From Armigeres subalbatus (Eukaryota; Arthropoda; Insecta; Diptera; Culicidae), in the NCBI RefSeq assembly GCF_024139115.2, contig NC_085141.1, positions 135,531,822 through 135,595,821 on the forward strand: a stretch of DNA of 64,000 bases, read 5' to 3'. Every line of letters begins with the position of its first letter. The first letter of the stretch is position 1. This document shows, in pieces, positions 48,561 through 60,490 of this stretch. The notes beneath the pieces are model-generated. The model saw nothing but the letters and a program-made list of their open reading frames with translations, did not search any database and was not told the origin of the DNA. The position numbers were made by a program, and so were the translations under genes.

Positions 48561-48997
48561 ATTAAGTTACCATACGGTTTATCTCACACCAATATTGTAT
48601 TCTAAAAGTGCTTTTAATTGACGTTTGCTGTCAAAAAACTAGTTTTATTGTCTCAGTCAATTCTTTGACTAATTTAAGGTCATTTTTTAAGACTTTTAAG
48701 GGTAAAATCAGCAATTATTCAGTTTCATTGTATTCTAGTTTGAATTTTGTGTAAAATAGAACAAACTCGCTGGTTTCCCCAGCAGTGTTCTATTCATGTT
48801 TAGCAAATACTTTATTACATGAAATAATTATATTGCTGCTAAATAAGCGCCGAAACTGCAAAGTGGATTGATCCGTCAATCAAATGACGCATCCATCCAA
48901 AAAAATTAGTTCTTTGTCTATGTATGTCAACGTAGAACCGAGAAAAATAGACTTCGACTATTACCCCATTTTCAATTATTGGTCTAGAGTTAACCTA
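48561..48997. other. Unassigned sequence inside the 5.95-kb insertion
   Basis: AT-rich; no gene or repeat boundary recognised. Confidence 0.35.
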
Positions 48998-49315
48998 CAC
49001 TCAGAAATAAAAGTAATCTAAGAAAGGTTTGAAGTTAAACTTATTTGTCATTTCTGAGAGATATACAAGCTTTGGTTTAAAATATATACTATATATTATT
49101 TTAATTTAAACTAAGTGTGATTAATGTAAGAATATATGCTTCTTCGCATTCTTTTTTGGATATTGTTATGATCTTCGCACGCGTAGTGAATTTTATTTGT
49201 TTCGTGTCATTACGTGTCATTAACCATTGAAACCAACAGCGACAAAAATGTGAGAAATTTAGCATATTGTAAAAGATGTGAATATATTCATTTTAATTGT
49301 TTTTTTTTCTTCTAG

Positions 49316-49684
49316 ATTCAATAACATGCAGAAGAGAAAATCATACTGCACTGTGTGAAATTCGGAAATTGTATGTGGAAGATGGTAAAGCATTCGAGCA
49401 CGCCTTTCCGGAGGAAATTCCACGACGATTGACACGGAACAAAATAGCCATCTTCATCGTATCGTTCATCCGCTTCCACGAGTGCCGTATAGCCCTCAAA
49501 CAAATCGGCCGTTTAGACATTGGAAGTACAAACTCGTCGCAAAATACCAATCGGAATGCAGATTGTGAAATGTCCGTCCAACTCCGGCGTGACACCGATA
49601 AAAACCTAGATAGCAGTCACAAGCGGACGCAGGACGACGATGCTTTTACGGCGATCACAGAATCGGTAACGTTATATCAATGGT
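49316..49684 (+). CDS. Exon-like ORF of unknown function, first part
   Basis: A strong acceptor (TTTTTTTTCTTCTAG) ends at 49315. The open frame reads LCEIRKLYVEDGKAFEHAFP, then RRLTRNKIAIFIVSFIRFHE and CRIALKQIGRLDIGSTNS, ending TAA-free up to TGA at 49682-49684. A donor-like TCG|GTAACG lies at 49669, so the real exon may end there. It is rich in charged residues and I do not recognise a domain. It could be a transposon protein or a captured host exon. Confidence 0.35.
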
Positions 49685-49954
49685 GAACTGCCAAATAACT
49701 GCGGTTAGGATGGGGGTTGACTGTAAATAAGTTCAACGGGTATGCCATGCCGCTACTTTTCCAGTTTGCGAACTAAAGATTGGCAACGAAGTGAACTAAC
49801 AGTTAGATGGAGTTAGGAGTCAGATGATGCCGAGGATGTGGTCGTTACGAATTGGAAGCGATGAAGACAAATGTGGTGCATGATGAACGTAAGTATCGAA
49901 CTATTGTCCATAAACAAAAACAGACGCCTAATGGTAAATCAAAATTCATTTTAG

Positions 49955-50209
49955 CTCAGCGCCAGAGTCTCCATGAAGTCAACCCTGGTCTACGTTGCAT
50001 ACGAAAACGCCGACCCCTCAAGATGGGAAAATTTCTACCGTGGCGGAAATTCGTCCTTCCAGCCTGATGCTGACAAACTCCTCCGTTTCGTTTACGAAGC
50101 TGCTGATTCTGACCATGGGAAGCTTTGCTCCATCAAGAAGCCTCACAAGAAGCAGCGAATTAGTGTCCATACAAGAATAGAAATTAAGAACCTTGCATAT
50201 AGTGCTTGA
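49955..50209 (+). CDS. Exon-like ORF of unknown function, second part
   Basis: The acceptor-like TTCATTTTAG ends at 49954. One frame from 49973 reads MKSTLVYVAYENADPSRWEN, then FYRGGNSSFQPDADKLLRFV and YEAADSDHGKLCSIKKPH, stopping at 50207-50209. Codon composition is less AT-rich than its surroundings. No family is recognised. Splicing to 49316-49669 is possible but unproved. Confidence 0.35.
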   Translation, partial: LSARVSMKSTLVYVAYENADPSRWENFYRGGNSSFQPDADKLLRFVYEAADSDHGKLCSIKKPHKKQRISVHTRIEIKNLAYSA

Positions 50210-50621
50210 CGATGTGATGCAGGTCAATGCGTGTGTGCAGGTCAATGCGTACCACGGAAGATGGACTGCTGCATGTTTTCCTCATCGCTACGATAGTGTT
50301 CCATATGAATGATAGAAAATATTGGTTGTGCATTACATCACGAAGAATAAATAAAAATAATAATATATTTGTTTAGATTTGTATACATAAATCATTTTAC
50401 AAATAAAAAGAAAAAAAGTAACATAACCTAAAAATATGGATCATTATTTAGACGGCACAATTAAACCTAAAGAGTAATAAAGTCCATTTATACTAATCCT
50501 CGATTTTTTAAAAGTTATACTATGCCGGTATAGTCGAATCAAATACGAGCTTGGGGTCAACCAGGCGAATAGGCAATTAGTATGACTTTTAACCTATTAA
50601 GTATAAATTTATTTCTGAGTG

Positions 50622-52940
50622 TACAAATAATAATCCGTCGAGTGAATAAACATTTTTGCTTCTGCCAATATTTTGGCATCCATCTTTTTCAGAGCTGAGC
50701 CAGCCTAGGGCTGCAAATCTCTTTAATTAAGATAATAATAACAATAACCTTTATGTTTTTCATTGCTTGTTTCCTATCTCATTTTTTCCTCAATCTATTT
50801 TCAGTTCTTGTTTTTCAAGAGTGTTTACTGGCGGGACACTGAATAGAGTAGAAACCTCTGCACCAGGCCTTTGATGATACCGTAGCATAATTCCATTCGA
50901 AGCAGTTTGCCAGCCGTACACGAAACATGTCATCCAAGAAGACGCTGTTGCAACTGAATCAGAGCGAATTACGTTCATAAATAGTCAGACAGGTCTTATG
51001 CTAACTAACATCTTTATAGTTTAAAGTCATTTTTGTCATTTTCTTGTCAAATTATTTTGTCAGTTTTTATGCTATGTAGACGTCTATTGTCATTGTACGC
51101 GCTCGAAATCGACCGAAGCAGTTTTTTCAACTAACATGGAACGTGTTGCCCAATGCTTTATCGAAGAAACTGAGTCGAAAGTTTTTTTTTTAAATAAAAA
51201 ATGACAAGTTAATAACTTTTGAAGCAAGTTTCCAGCCGTACAAGGATCATGTCGTCCATTAAGACACTGTTGAACTGGCTCAAAAGACTAACTCTAATAG
51301 ATACTCTCTCCCATTATCTCATATAGATTTTTTTTAATCTTTCGTTTATTTTGGAGGCTTAATTGCCGAATCATATAGCTGATCTGTACGTCATTCTTGT
51401 CTTTATTGTCAGAAGGTATGAAGTATGCGTTCCTTGAATCACTTTGTTTGCCTAAGTTATTAATTCATCCTATGTCAATACTATCAAACACAATGTAAGT
51501 TATGTCTTGTAGAAAGTGGAAACTGTTCGAGCATTTAGTCTATTTTATTGTTATTCCTTTGTCAAGGTATTACTATTATTATATTATATATATACTATAT
51601 ATAATAGCCCTGTTTGTCTGTCCGGTGACTAGCCAACCAGACGCAGCACGCGGGAAAATTTCCAAAAAATAAAATATTTGACACTTCAATTCTTTTTTAC
51701 TATCAGATGCAGAACCAGTGACAACCTTAGACAACCAGACACGCAATTGATGAAAAAAAATCACAGACAACAGACGTTGATTTTTTTTTAATGTATGGAT
51801 TAAGGAACCGTTTATATTGAAAAAAAATGTCACGGGCGCTACTGCGTCCACAAATAAACTAGTTATGTTATAATAAGTAGCTTGATCGTTTCCAAACTAA
51901 CTGTCATTATCTATCATGTACTAATGATCATTTATGAGTCAGCTATTGGATTCACTTTTCGGTGGCAAAGTAAGTAAGTAGTAAAAATCGTGAATGAAGC
52001 TGTCATTTCATATACCATCATTATAATGTGTGGTATTTTTTATTATTGCTCTTCGAAGTGAGGAATAACAAAATAAAACTGGCACCACGAAGAGAACTCA
52101 CATCATTATCACTGATGAAAAAGGCCTCTGCCTGACTGCACTACCATTCAAGGCTTCAAGATGTCCGTTGAATCACATGCAAATGCCGTAAATTAGTGCG
52201 TCAATACCAGATATGTAACGCGGCACCAAATAAAAATAGTCAACATGTGATACCACCACGACAGGATATGTCTTTGGTTGCCCACCGCGGCAAGGTAACA
52301 TATCCGAGGGGAAGGATTTTCCTCAATCTACTTTCAGTTCTTGAGACTTATTTTACCTTGAGCAGCGAATTATTATTGATTTGATTCTTTCTACTATTAC
52401 CAAGAATCCTGATCTTTTTATGGCATCATATTTTATTATTTATGCCAGTCTTTCCTTCATTTTTATGCTGGTTTACGACCAAATAGTGTTCATTAATCTA
52501 AAGCACTTTTCCTGTACAGCGTTACCATGTGATAAAATCAAGATGTTAACAACGAATGACCAGAGCTTGTTGAAATGTGCGTCTGAAATCGAAGTCTCCA
52601 GACAAAACTCGAGTCGATTTCAAGAAAATATGGACCAAGCATCTTCTTCAGGAATCCACAAGCTGCAACGAAATGCTAATTAGCTTCTTTTAGGACTCTC
52701 GGAGATATTCTAGGTTTCAGAAACCTTCCAAAACGTAGGTGGCATTTTGCTTTCCATTATCACTACCGAAAAGAGCTCTAGACTCGGCATTAAAGAAATC
52801 TGGTTTCAATATAATTCTGACAAAGCCAGATAGTTCCTCAAATGGTACGTGGAAAAGCCTATGCGTTTAAAATAGTAAACGATGTTCTCCATGCTTTAGA
52901 CAAGAATAATTATACATGAACCAATGAAATGAACACCTGA
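50622..52940. other. Remainder of the 5.95-kb insertion, with internal duplications
   Basis: No gene is supported. Two diverged direct repeats are visible: TTGCCAGCCGTACACGAAAC (50908) against TTTCCAGCCGTACAAGGATC (51229), each followed by ATGTC and AAGA/TAAGAC-ACTGTTG text; and TCCTCAATCTATTTTCAGTT (50790) against TCCTCAATCTACTTTCAGTT (52320). These suggest decayed tandem segments. Confidence 0.45.
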
Positions 52941-53067
52941 TGATTTTTTTCCCGATTTTTTGTATAATTTCAAGAAATTTCCGACTTTTTCCCGCATTTC
53001 CCGCATGGACTTTCAATTCCCGCATATTTCCCGCATTTCCCGATTTCCCGACTCCCTCGCCACCCTG

Positions 53068-55184
53068 TATCCAAGAAACTGAAAACCAAATCGACCACGT
53101 TCTCATCGACGGTATTTTTTTCTCCGACATCACGAACGTCCGCACTTACCGCAGTGCGAATATTGAATCCGACCACTACCTCGTTGCAGTATGCCTGTCG
53201 AAGTCCGACGCCGCGGCTTAACATTGGGCGGCTACAAGACGGTAGACTAGCCCAAGAATACGCGCAGCAGCTGGAAGTGGCACTCCCAACGGAAGAACAG
53301 CTAGGCGCAGCGTCTCTGGATGATATTCTCTTGATATTCGATCCGCCATTGGTAGCACCGCAACCGCTGCACGGTGCCCCCGGATCAGAGAAACGACTGG
53401 TATGACGGCGAATGTGAGCAGTTAGTAAAAGAGAAGAATGCAGCATGGGCGAGATTGCTGCAACGCCGCACGAGGGCAAACGAGGCGCGATACAAACGGG
53501 CGCAGAATAGACATAACTCGATTCTCCGGAGGAGCTCCAAGGAAAGATCGACACCGTGAAGAGACAGAGCAACTGTACCGCGCTAATAACACACGAAAGT
53601 TCTATGAGAAGTTAAACCGTTCACGTAAGGGCCACGTACCACAGCCTGATATGTGTAAGAACATAAACGGGAACCTTCTTACGGACGAGCGAGAGGTGAT
53701 CCAAAGGTGACGGCAGCACTACGAAGAACACCTGGATGGCGATGTGGCAGACGAAGATGACGGTATGGTGATGGATCTGGGAGAAGGACATCATTTTAAT
53801 GGCTCCAGATCTCCAGGAAATCCAGGAGGATATTGGCCGGCTGAAGAACGGCAAAGCCCCTGGGGTTGACCAACTACCAGGAGAGCTATTTAAAGACGGT
53901 GGTGAGGCACTGGCTAGAGCGCAACACTTGGTTATTGCCAAGATTTGGAAGGAGAAACTTTTGCCGCAGGAGTGGGTGGAAGGTGTCGTGTGTCCCGTCT
54001 ACAAAAAGGGCGATAAGTTGGATTGTAGCAACTACCGCGCAATCACATTGCTGAACGCCGCCTACATGGTACTCTCCCAAATTGTATGCCGTCGACTAGC
54101 ACCAATTGCAAGGGAGTTCGTGGGGCAGTACCAGGCGGGTATTATGGGCGAACGCTCCACCACGGACCAGGTGTTCGCCATTCGCCAAGTACTGCGGAAA
54201 TGCCGCGAATACAACGGGCCACACATCATCTATTCATCGACTTCAAAGCCGCATATGATACAATCGATCAGGACCATCTATGGCAGCTAATGCACGAACA
54301 CGGATTTCCGTATAAACTGACACCGTTGATCAAAGCGACGATGGATCAGGTGATGTGCGTAGTTCAAGTTTCAGGGGCATTCTCGAGTCCCTTCGAAACT
54401 CGCAGAGGGTGATGGTGATGGTCTTTCGTGTCTGCTATTCAACATCGCTTTGGAAGGGGTAATACGAAGAGCAGGGATTAACACGAGTGGTACAATTTTC
54501 AACAAGTCCGTCCAGCTATTTGGCTTCGCCGACGACATAGATATTATGGTACGTAACTTTGAGAAGATGGAGAAAGCCTATATCTAGATTGCTTTGAGAA
54601 TAGGTCGTATGTGCAAAAGAGAGGCTCTCTTTGTTCACGCTCTCTTTCGCTTGTACATAAGCTAATTTTGCATATTTTGCCACATTTTCACTTCAGAACG
54701 CTAGACTATAATCTTTAGCTATCTGCCAAGAAATCTGAAGTAAACTTTAATAAAGATCTGTAATAATCGAAAGAGAATGGAGGCAAAGAGAGACTCTCTT
54801 TTGCACATACGACCTATTCTCAAAGCACTCTAGATATCAGACTGAAGAGGGAATCTAAGCGGATCGGACTAGTCATCAACACGTTGAAGACGAAGTACTT
54901 ACATGATAGGAAGAGGTTTAAGAGAAAATAATGTGAGCCACCCACCGCGAGTTTGCATCGGTGGTGACGAAATCGAGTTGGTAGAGGAATTTATGTCGAG
55001 TTGGTGTGAATTTGTGGGCTCACTGGTGACTGCCGAAAATGATACCAGCAGAGAAATTCGGAGACGCATAGTGGCTGGAAATCGTACGTACTTTGGACTC
55101 CGCAAGACGCTTCGATCGAATAGAGTTCACCGCCGTACCAAACTGTCACAAGAAGGCGAGGTGCGCAGCGGGCAGGATGGTATA
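53068..55184 (+). mobile_element. RTE-like element copy C, second part (broken)
   Basis: Plus-strand pieces continue the endonuclease (QIDHVLIDG, ANIESDHYLVAVC), then KFYEKLNRSRKGHVPQPDMC, the reverse transcriptase (NYRAITLLNAAYMVL, QYQAGIMGERSTTDQVFAIR, KAAYDTID, FADDIDIM) and post-RT motifs (VCIGGDEIE, YFGLRKTLRSNRV). Many frame breaks occur. A TA-flanked MITE sits at 54583-54834, and a deletion joins the RRTKL region to the GTRRRGAQRA region at the end (about 55145-55184). Confidence 0.88.
54583..54834. mobile_element. TA-flanked MITE (252 bp) in RTE-like copy C
   Basis: Long TIRs (TCTAGATTGCTTTGAGAATA then GGTCGTATGTGCAAAAGAGA, inverted on the right) are flanked by TA (54581-54582, 54835-54836). 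Removing it and one TA restores the RTE text CCTATATCAGACTGAAG. Tc1/mariner-type target choice is inferred. Confidence 0.88.
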
Positions 55185-55190
55185 TAACGA

Positions 55191-55387
55191 GTGGCCCCAA
55201 GATGAATACACAGCTAGGTGTTGCAATGTGCTCAGTTTATGGAAGAGAAGAAGGCGGGGGTGAAAAATTCATTTTCAGTGCAAAACGACAACAAACCGGC
55301 TGGCTCTCCCATACTAAAATCCAAGATGGCTGAATCGTGAATTTGGCAGATTGGAACACCTAGTGGTGTATTCATCTTGAGTGGCCC
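55191..55387. mobile_element. Short MITE with CAAGATGAATACAC TIRs
   Basis: Left CCCCAAGATGAATACACAGC then TAGGTGTT is inverted on the right (AACACCTAGTGGTGTATTCA then TCTTGAGTGGCC). Non-coding, about 197 bp; exact ends and target duplication are uncertain. Confidence 0.6.
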
Positions 55388-56656
55388 AAACGGCCAAGCT
55401 TTGCAAGTGTTGGTGAGTGTTTTGCCGTTGACAACGGAAAAAACAAATCATCAAAAATTCACTGTGTGAGTGCAAAATTCACCGAGGTCGGATTACTAAC
55501 ACAACTACACATCTTTCCACCCGTAATATACCTGAGCAAACTACACGCACAGCTGAAAGTATGCTCTTTTGGGCAGAAATACACTCTTTTCCGGGAGAAT
55601 GGAACTACCCACAAAAGGAGTAAAATTTGACGCATAAAAAGAATAAGTTTTACACACTTTTCCTGTTTTTATGGATAAATGTTATTCATTTGTGAATAAA
55701 AGATAGTCATAATTGTGCATAATATTTATTCCTTTTTGTGTGTAGAGCGTTCTCCCATTCTCCCACGAAAGAGCGTACTTTGAAGTCATAATTGAATACT
55801 TTATAGTCAAAAGAGCATATTTCATAGTCTTTTGTGTGTAAACTTTTTTAGCAGTGTAAAGGAGGAGCCTGGCTTTTCATGCGATGCCTCGTTGGATTGC
55901 TCATGGGAAAATACTTGCCGCAAGAACGCTATGAAAGGTTGATTTCGTTCACATAGCAAGGTGCACGTGCACAGGAGTGCGTGAGCTCATTGCAATGAGG
56001 TATTGAATATATTTACATTATTGCAGTAAATTTAGCATACTATTTCTTCAAAAAAATCAACTTGCTAGTTGTGTAGTGCACGCAGTGCACATGAGGACGA
56101 GACGCTACTGTTTAAAATACAGATGAATAGCAAAAGTTGGTGAAAACTTGGGTTTTTTTATAAGAAATCTGCATTAGAAAATAAAGTTTTTTAAAACAAA
56201 CATTTTTTAATGGAAATCTTGACCAACTACACATTTTATATGACTTCAAAAAATATTTTAGGGCCATTTAAAATATTCACAGTGAAATGCTTAATAAGAT
56301 TTTATTTTCATTTTCATTTTGCAACGTTTGGTGGGGCAATGAGAGCGCAAGTCAATCCAAGGCCGATAATAGAGAGGGTAATGGCAGAAGAGTCCTTGCA
56401 GACCACTTGAACACCGTGGGGTAGGATAAGGATGGGTTGAAGTGAGGTTCGGATTTGGAATCGACCCGACACTAATGCAAAATGTATGTGAATGCAAACT
56501 AGTCAATGATTAAAGGTTTTTTCTAGTTTTTAAAAGCAATGTTTAAAATGCAATGTCTTCTTCTTTTGTCTTGGAAGCAGCTATTTGGGTTAGTCTAATA
56601 ATAAGTTATTTATTTATGTAAGAAAGTATAAGAAAGTATTATGCAACATATTGAGG
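55388..56656. other. Unassigned sequence, possible MITE near 55525-55860
   Basis: Inverted similarity exists between TATGCTCTTTTGGGCAGAAA (55560) and the complement of the 55815-55830 region, with ACACTCTTTTC and GTGTGTA-rich parts, so a decayed MITE is likely. No gene is supported elsewhere. Confidence 0.35.
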
Positions 56657-56659
56657 TAA

Positions 56660-56823
56660 GGGGTCGTACACATATTACGTAAGCACTTATGGGGGGAAGG
56701 GGGGTCTGTTGATATCTTACGCGCCATATAAATAAAAAATCTTTTGTATGGAAAAAATCTTACATGGAGGGAGGGGGGTCGAAAAACCCAGAAAAATTGC
56801 TTACGTAATAAGTGTACGGCCCC
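56660..56823. mobile_element. Harbinger-like MITE (164 bp)
   Basis: TIRs GGGGTCGTACACATATTACG and the complement of GGGGCCGTACACTTATTACG are flanked by TAA (56657-56659, 56824-56826). Non-coding. A decayed relative is at 36959-37131. Confidence 0.82.
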
Positions 56824-56826
56824 TAA

Positions 56827-57860
56827 GGTGTTCCTATTGTATGTCCTGTCGCATGCATTTCAATTCTGCATTTAGTAAATCTAAATTAACAAGAATTTGT
56901 CGTTCAATCACATTTTTAACCGAGACGAATAGTGCCATAATAATGTTCTCAATTTTTAACAATGACTAATGAAAATTGAAAGCTAATGCCGTTTTGACTC
57001 CGATTCAGAGCGTGGGTTATATTCCGAAAACTCGCTTTAATGGCAGTACACTCTAAAATGCCAGTGTTCGGAGTGTGAGTCATGTTCGGGATTTCAGTCA
57101 AAACGGTAGTTAATATTTTTGGACAGTTTCAAAGTTTCGGCACTTTTTTTTAGACTCCCTCATTGTCAACAAAAATATTTATATTAGATTATTGGTCGGG
57201 GCTCTGTCAAAACGCACCAAACTGCTTGATGATTAACTCCACACATATGCTGTAGGATATGCTTAGTTGTAGGCCCGAATAATTGTTGTAGCACACTCTT
57301 TCATTTAAAGTTTGTGTATCTTTGCATTTCCTCAGCTGATTACCACCTTGGTATAGACCAGTGCATGATGACGTAGGTTGACAGTTCACAGAGCTATTTC
57401 ACCAGGACTTAGTCTCTGGCGAAGCTTCCGATAAAATTGTTTGATCATTTTATTCGCATGTAGATGTCCTTTGCGATTGATTTTATGCTGAATGCAAAGA
57501 ATATCACTGAAATACTCGGATCACAGCAATTTTAAACTAAAAATATGAATTTAAATTTTCCTCTCATCGATTTTTCTTCTAACACCTTGTAAACAAGCTC
57601 TATGAACTGTCAAAATAAGTGAGGTTACGTTAGAGTTTGCATTGGTCTATTGGTATCAAGCATTTTTTTTTTTCAAAATAAAAAAAAAATTCAGCAATGC
57701 TCACTGTCGCACTCACTTATTTACAAGCTCTACATCTCGCAGTTACGTCAAATCCCTCACTAGACTGCCCTTATATCACGTTAATACATTGAACGTACGC
57801 ATTTTTTCACACAGTTTTTGTCCCACGCGATTTGCTATTGAACATTTCTTTATATGTAAT
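56827..57860. other. Unassigned stretch
   Basis: About 1 kb of AT-rich sequence. No ORF with domain support, RNA gene or repeat boundary was recognised. Confidence 0.4.
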
Positions 57861-58133
57861 CTTCTTCTTCTTATTGGCATTACATCCCCACACTGGGACA
57901 GAGCCGCCTCGCAGCTTAGTGTTCGCTAAGCACTTCCACAGTTATTAACTGCGAGGTTTCTAAGCCAGGTTACCATTTTTGCATTCGTATATCATGAGGC
58001 TAGCACGATGATACTTTTATGCCCAGGGAAGTCGAGACAATTTCCAATCCGAAAATTGCCTAGACCGGCACCGGGAATCGAACCCAGCCACCCTCAGCAT
58101 GGTTTTGCTTTGTAGCACGGCTAAGGAGGGCCC
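57861..58133 (-). mobile_element. tRNA-derived SINE, copy 4
   Basis: Minus-strand SINE with the common body and intact B box (complement GGAATCGAACC). The head is shortened by a deletion between the A box and the start of the tRNA-like region (TTAGCCGTGCTACAAAGC). Flanks share ATGTAAT (57854-57860 and 58136-58142), a probable target duplication. Confidence 0.85.
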
Positions 58134-58267
58134 CAATGTAATTTATTACGCTCTATTACGAATAAAATTATAAGGATTGAACAATACTTTATACCATAAC
58201 ATACATATAGATTAGTGTCTTTCCTAAAGTTGTGATGGATCCCTTATTTCATATTGTAGTTTTGAAA

Positions 58268-59822
58268 TATAAGTACCGTCGTCGGGGGTGACAGTGGGTT
58301 GGATGGGCGTGGGAGTGGGCTTGAAGTCTAGTCTATATGTAAACAGGGACTTTACAACACCTAGTATTGATGACAATCGTAGATTGTCGAATAGAGTTCT
58401 TGAGATTGTCAAAAACTAAGCTAAAAACTATTAAGTATTTGATACACACATTAGCGTATTTCCGATAGGAAACTCTTGATGTGTACTCAAAGATTCACGA
58501 TAAAGCTGCTCAAAATTGAATACAGTTAAACATATTTTTGAAGCTATGCAAAAGTCACTGGGCTGTTTAACAAAATAATAAATTATCCAATATCCACTCC
58601 ACTTAATTGCATAGTTACCCAGGATCATTAATTAACCCATCCGTAAATGACATGCCTAAAATATAATACAAATAATTACATTTGAGCATGAGCATGAGCA
58701 TGATTGACTTCCCACGGTTGCTACTCTGTTATTGCCAGGTCATCTGTAATGACACAGAGAACCAACAGATGATATTTGGGACTAACATCATCCTCAATGT
58801 GTAAGAACTGCTGACCCAAAATTAAGCAATACCAGCGTCGGCCGTGTCCGAATGCAGGTCAATTAGGGAATGGGTAGGAAATGTTGACGTGATACTCGCT
58901 TTGATGGAAGCCGACGAGTCATCTGCACTTCCACGAGAAATCACTGGGATGTTGGATATATGCGGTAGGGAGTGTAGCAGGGTTCGTTTTGGTAAACGAT
59001 ATGCGGGGTGTTACGTGTAGTTTGATCGCAATTTAACAAAAACCCATTCGAACGCGCATTAGTTAATTGAGTTACCGACCGCACAACGCATAACAAAATA
59101 TTTCGGTGATCGCACGAGCGTGTTAGAAGAAACCCGATTGGACGCGCACTACTGTTTTAATCGCTAATTATTTTACTAACTTGCACTACGCAGAGCAAAA
59201 TATTTCGAATATCGTGCGATCGTTCTGCGTGTTTGAGACCGAGAAAACAAGAAACATGATCGGATGCGTACTTCTTTCACTAGAAATCATTAAAATGATG
59301 GATATATGGGGTTGGGAGTGTAGCAGGGTTCGCTTTAGTACACGATATGCCGGGTGTATCGTGTAATTCGAAACTGAGCTGGAACACTATCAAACGCGCA
59401 CCTATTACTTTGTTTTCCGACCGACTATATGAAGATACACAGAATGATTCGGACTTCGCGAACATTCTACGCACCTCATGAAAATACGATTGAACGCGCA
59501 TTAATTATTTTGTTTTCTTAACGACCGCATGGGCCAAAACATAGCAAAACTGCATGGAATGTTTCGCGAAAATTTTCCGTGCCTTCCGAAAACAAGTACC
59601 GCCATCGGGGATGACAATGGGTCTGTGGGGTGAGAATGGGTCATCGCTCTCACCGGCATTCTGGAGGCCGTAGGGAAAAATCGTTCAAAAAGGTCTCTTA
59701 TATTTTAGTCCTCCTGCCCTCAAATGCATCAAATCCATTCCACAAGAATTCCAAGTAGTTGCAACAGTGACCCACTCCCACGCCCATCCGACCCACTGTC
59801 ACCCCCGACGACGGTACTTATA
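58268..59822. mobile_element. TIR-bounded element with GTCGTCGGGGGTGACAGTGG ends
   Basis: Positions 58268-58319 and 59771-59822 are inverted copies matching over about 52 bp with one difference. Weaker similarity continues outward (AGTTTTGAA on both sides). An internal third copy of the terminus at 59594-59620 faces the right end, so 59594-59820 could be a separate 227-bp MITE and the left end a partner of either. The interior carries a 343-bp direct repeat and no recognised protein. Confidence 0.6.
58676..59400. repeat. 343-bp direct repeat and (GAGCAT)n tract
   Basis: Segments 58938-59012 and 59281-59355 are alike (GATATATGCGGTAGGGAGTG vs GATATATGGGGTTGGGAGTG, both then TAGCAGGGTTCG), 343 bp apart. 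GAACGCGCA and GGACGCGCA motifs recur between them. A short GAGCAT repeat precedes them at 58685-58700. Confidence 0.6.
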
Positions 59823-60474
59823 ATTCAAAACTGCTACAAATACAACTTCTTAGACATAAGTTCTCACATTATCCAGTTTTCGAAAATGTTAGAGAATAAT
59901 TTTGGGCAGCATTCACAGACTCTTTAGCCAACTTCCTATTGTTAACATTTCGTGGATAAAGAGCGGGTTCTTCTCCCCATCTATTGGGTCAATCTGGGAA
60001 ACGAGGGCGTGTTTTTATTATTATTTGTACGAACTTCCTTTTGGAAGGAGATTCATTCTCTATTCATCCCGTGAATTTCGCAAAAGTGTCTGCCCTTCAT
60101 ACAAGAGTTTGATGAAAGGCAAACAATAATATAAACATGATCAAATCGTTTGTTAGATATGGCCAGTGCTATCGGCAGGTGCCTTGCTACAATAGATGGT
60201 AGTATCATCATCATCATCATTCACAGACTCTTTAGTCGAACCCAGAATTCATCTAATTAGTCCGTTAAAAAGAATACAGAAAGCATTAATAGTAATGATG
60301 CATCAAATAGATAATTAAAACCCTGGAATGTGACACACAATATATCGACGAATCAACAATGAATATAATGAATGTCATAAGAGGAGAGGAAATCTGCAAC
60401 CTAGGTGAAGCGATACCCAGATAGTGTAAAGCTGAATTCACTGCTAACTAAAACCAACTCACTTTGCACTAGTC
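59823..60474. other. Unassigned stretch
   Basis: It contains a TTCACAGACTCTTTAG direct repeat (59910 and 60222) and a short ATC repeat (60202-60224). No gene was recognised. Confidence 0.4.
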
Positions 60475-60490
60475 AATCCCCTCCGGCCCG

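Larger units (their letters stand above)
48998..50621. mobile_element. TIR element with exon-like ORFs (1624 bp)
   Basis: TIRs CACTCAGAAATAAA (48998) and its complement (ending 50621) are flanked by TA (48996-48997, 50622-50623). The interior is not repetitive and contains two plus-strand open stretches preceded by good splice acceptors, described separately. No known transposase motif was recognised. The ends resemble those of 35547-36591, which is non-coding. Confidence 0.6.
47113..53067. mobile_element. 5.95-kb insertion in RTE-like copy C with hAT-like ends
   Basis: It begins CAGGGTGACCA and ends with the complement of CAGGGTGGCGA, typical hAT-like termini. The right end has many CCCGCATTTCCCG subterminal motifs (52950-53050). 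Flanks TAACCAGT and TATCCAAG match at 5 of 8 positions and both resemble the uninterrupted RTE sequence (CTAACCAAGAAACTG by inference from copy B), so a mutated target duplication is likely. No transposase is seen. Its contents are a Jockey-like fragment and a second TIR element, so it is a composite. Confidence 0.6.
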
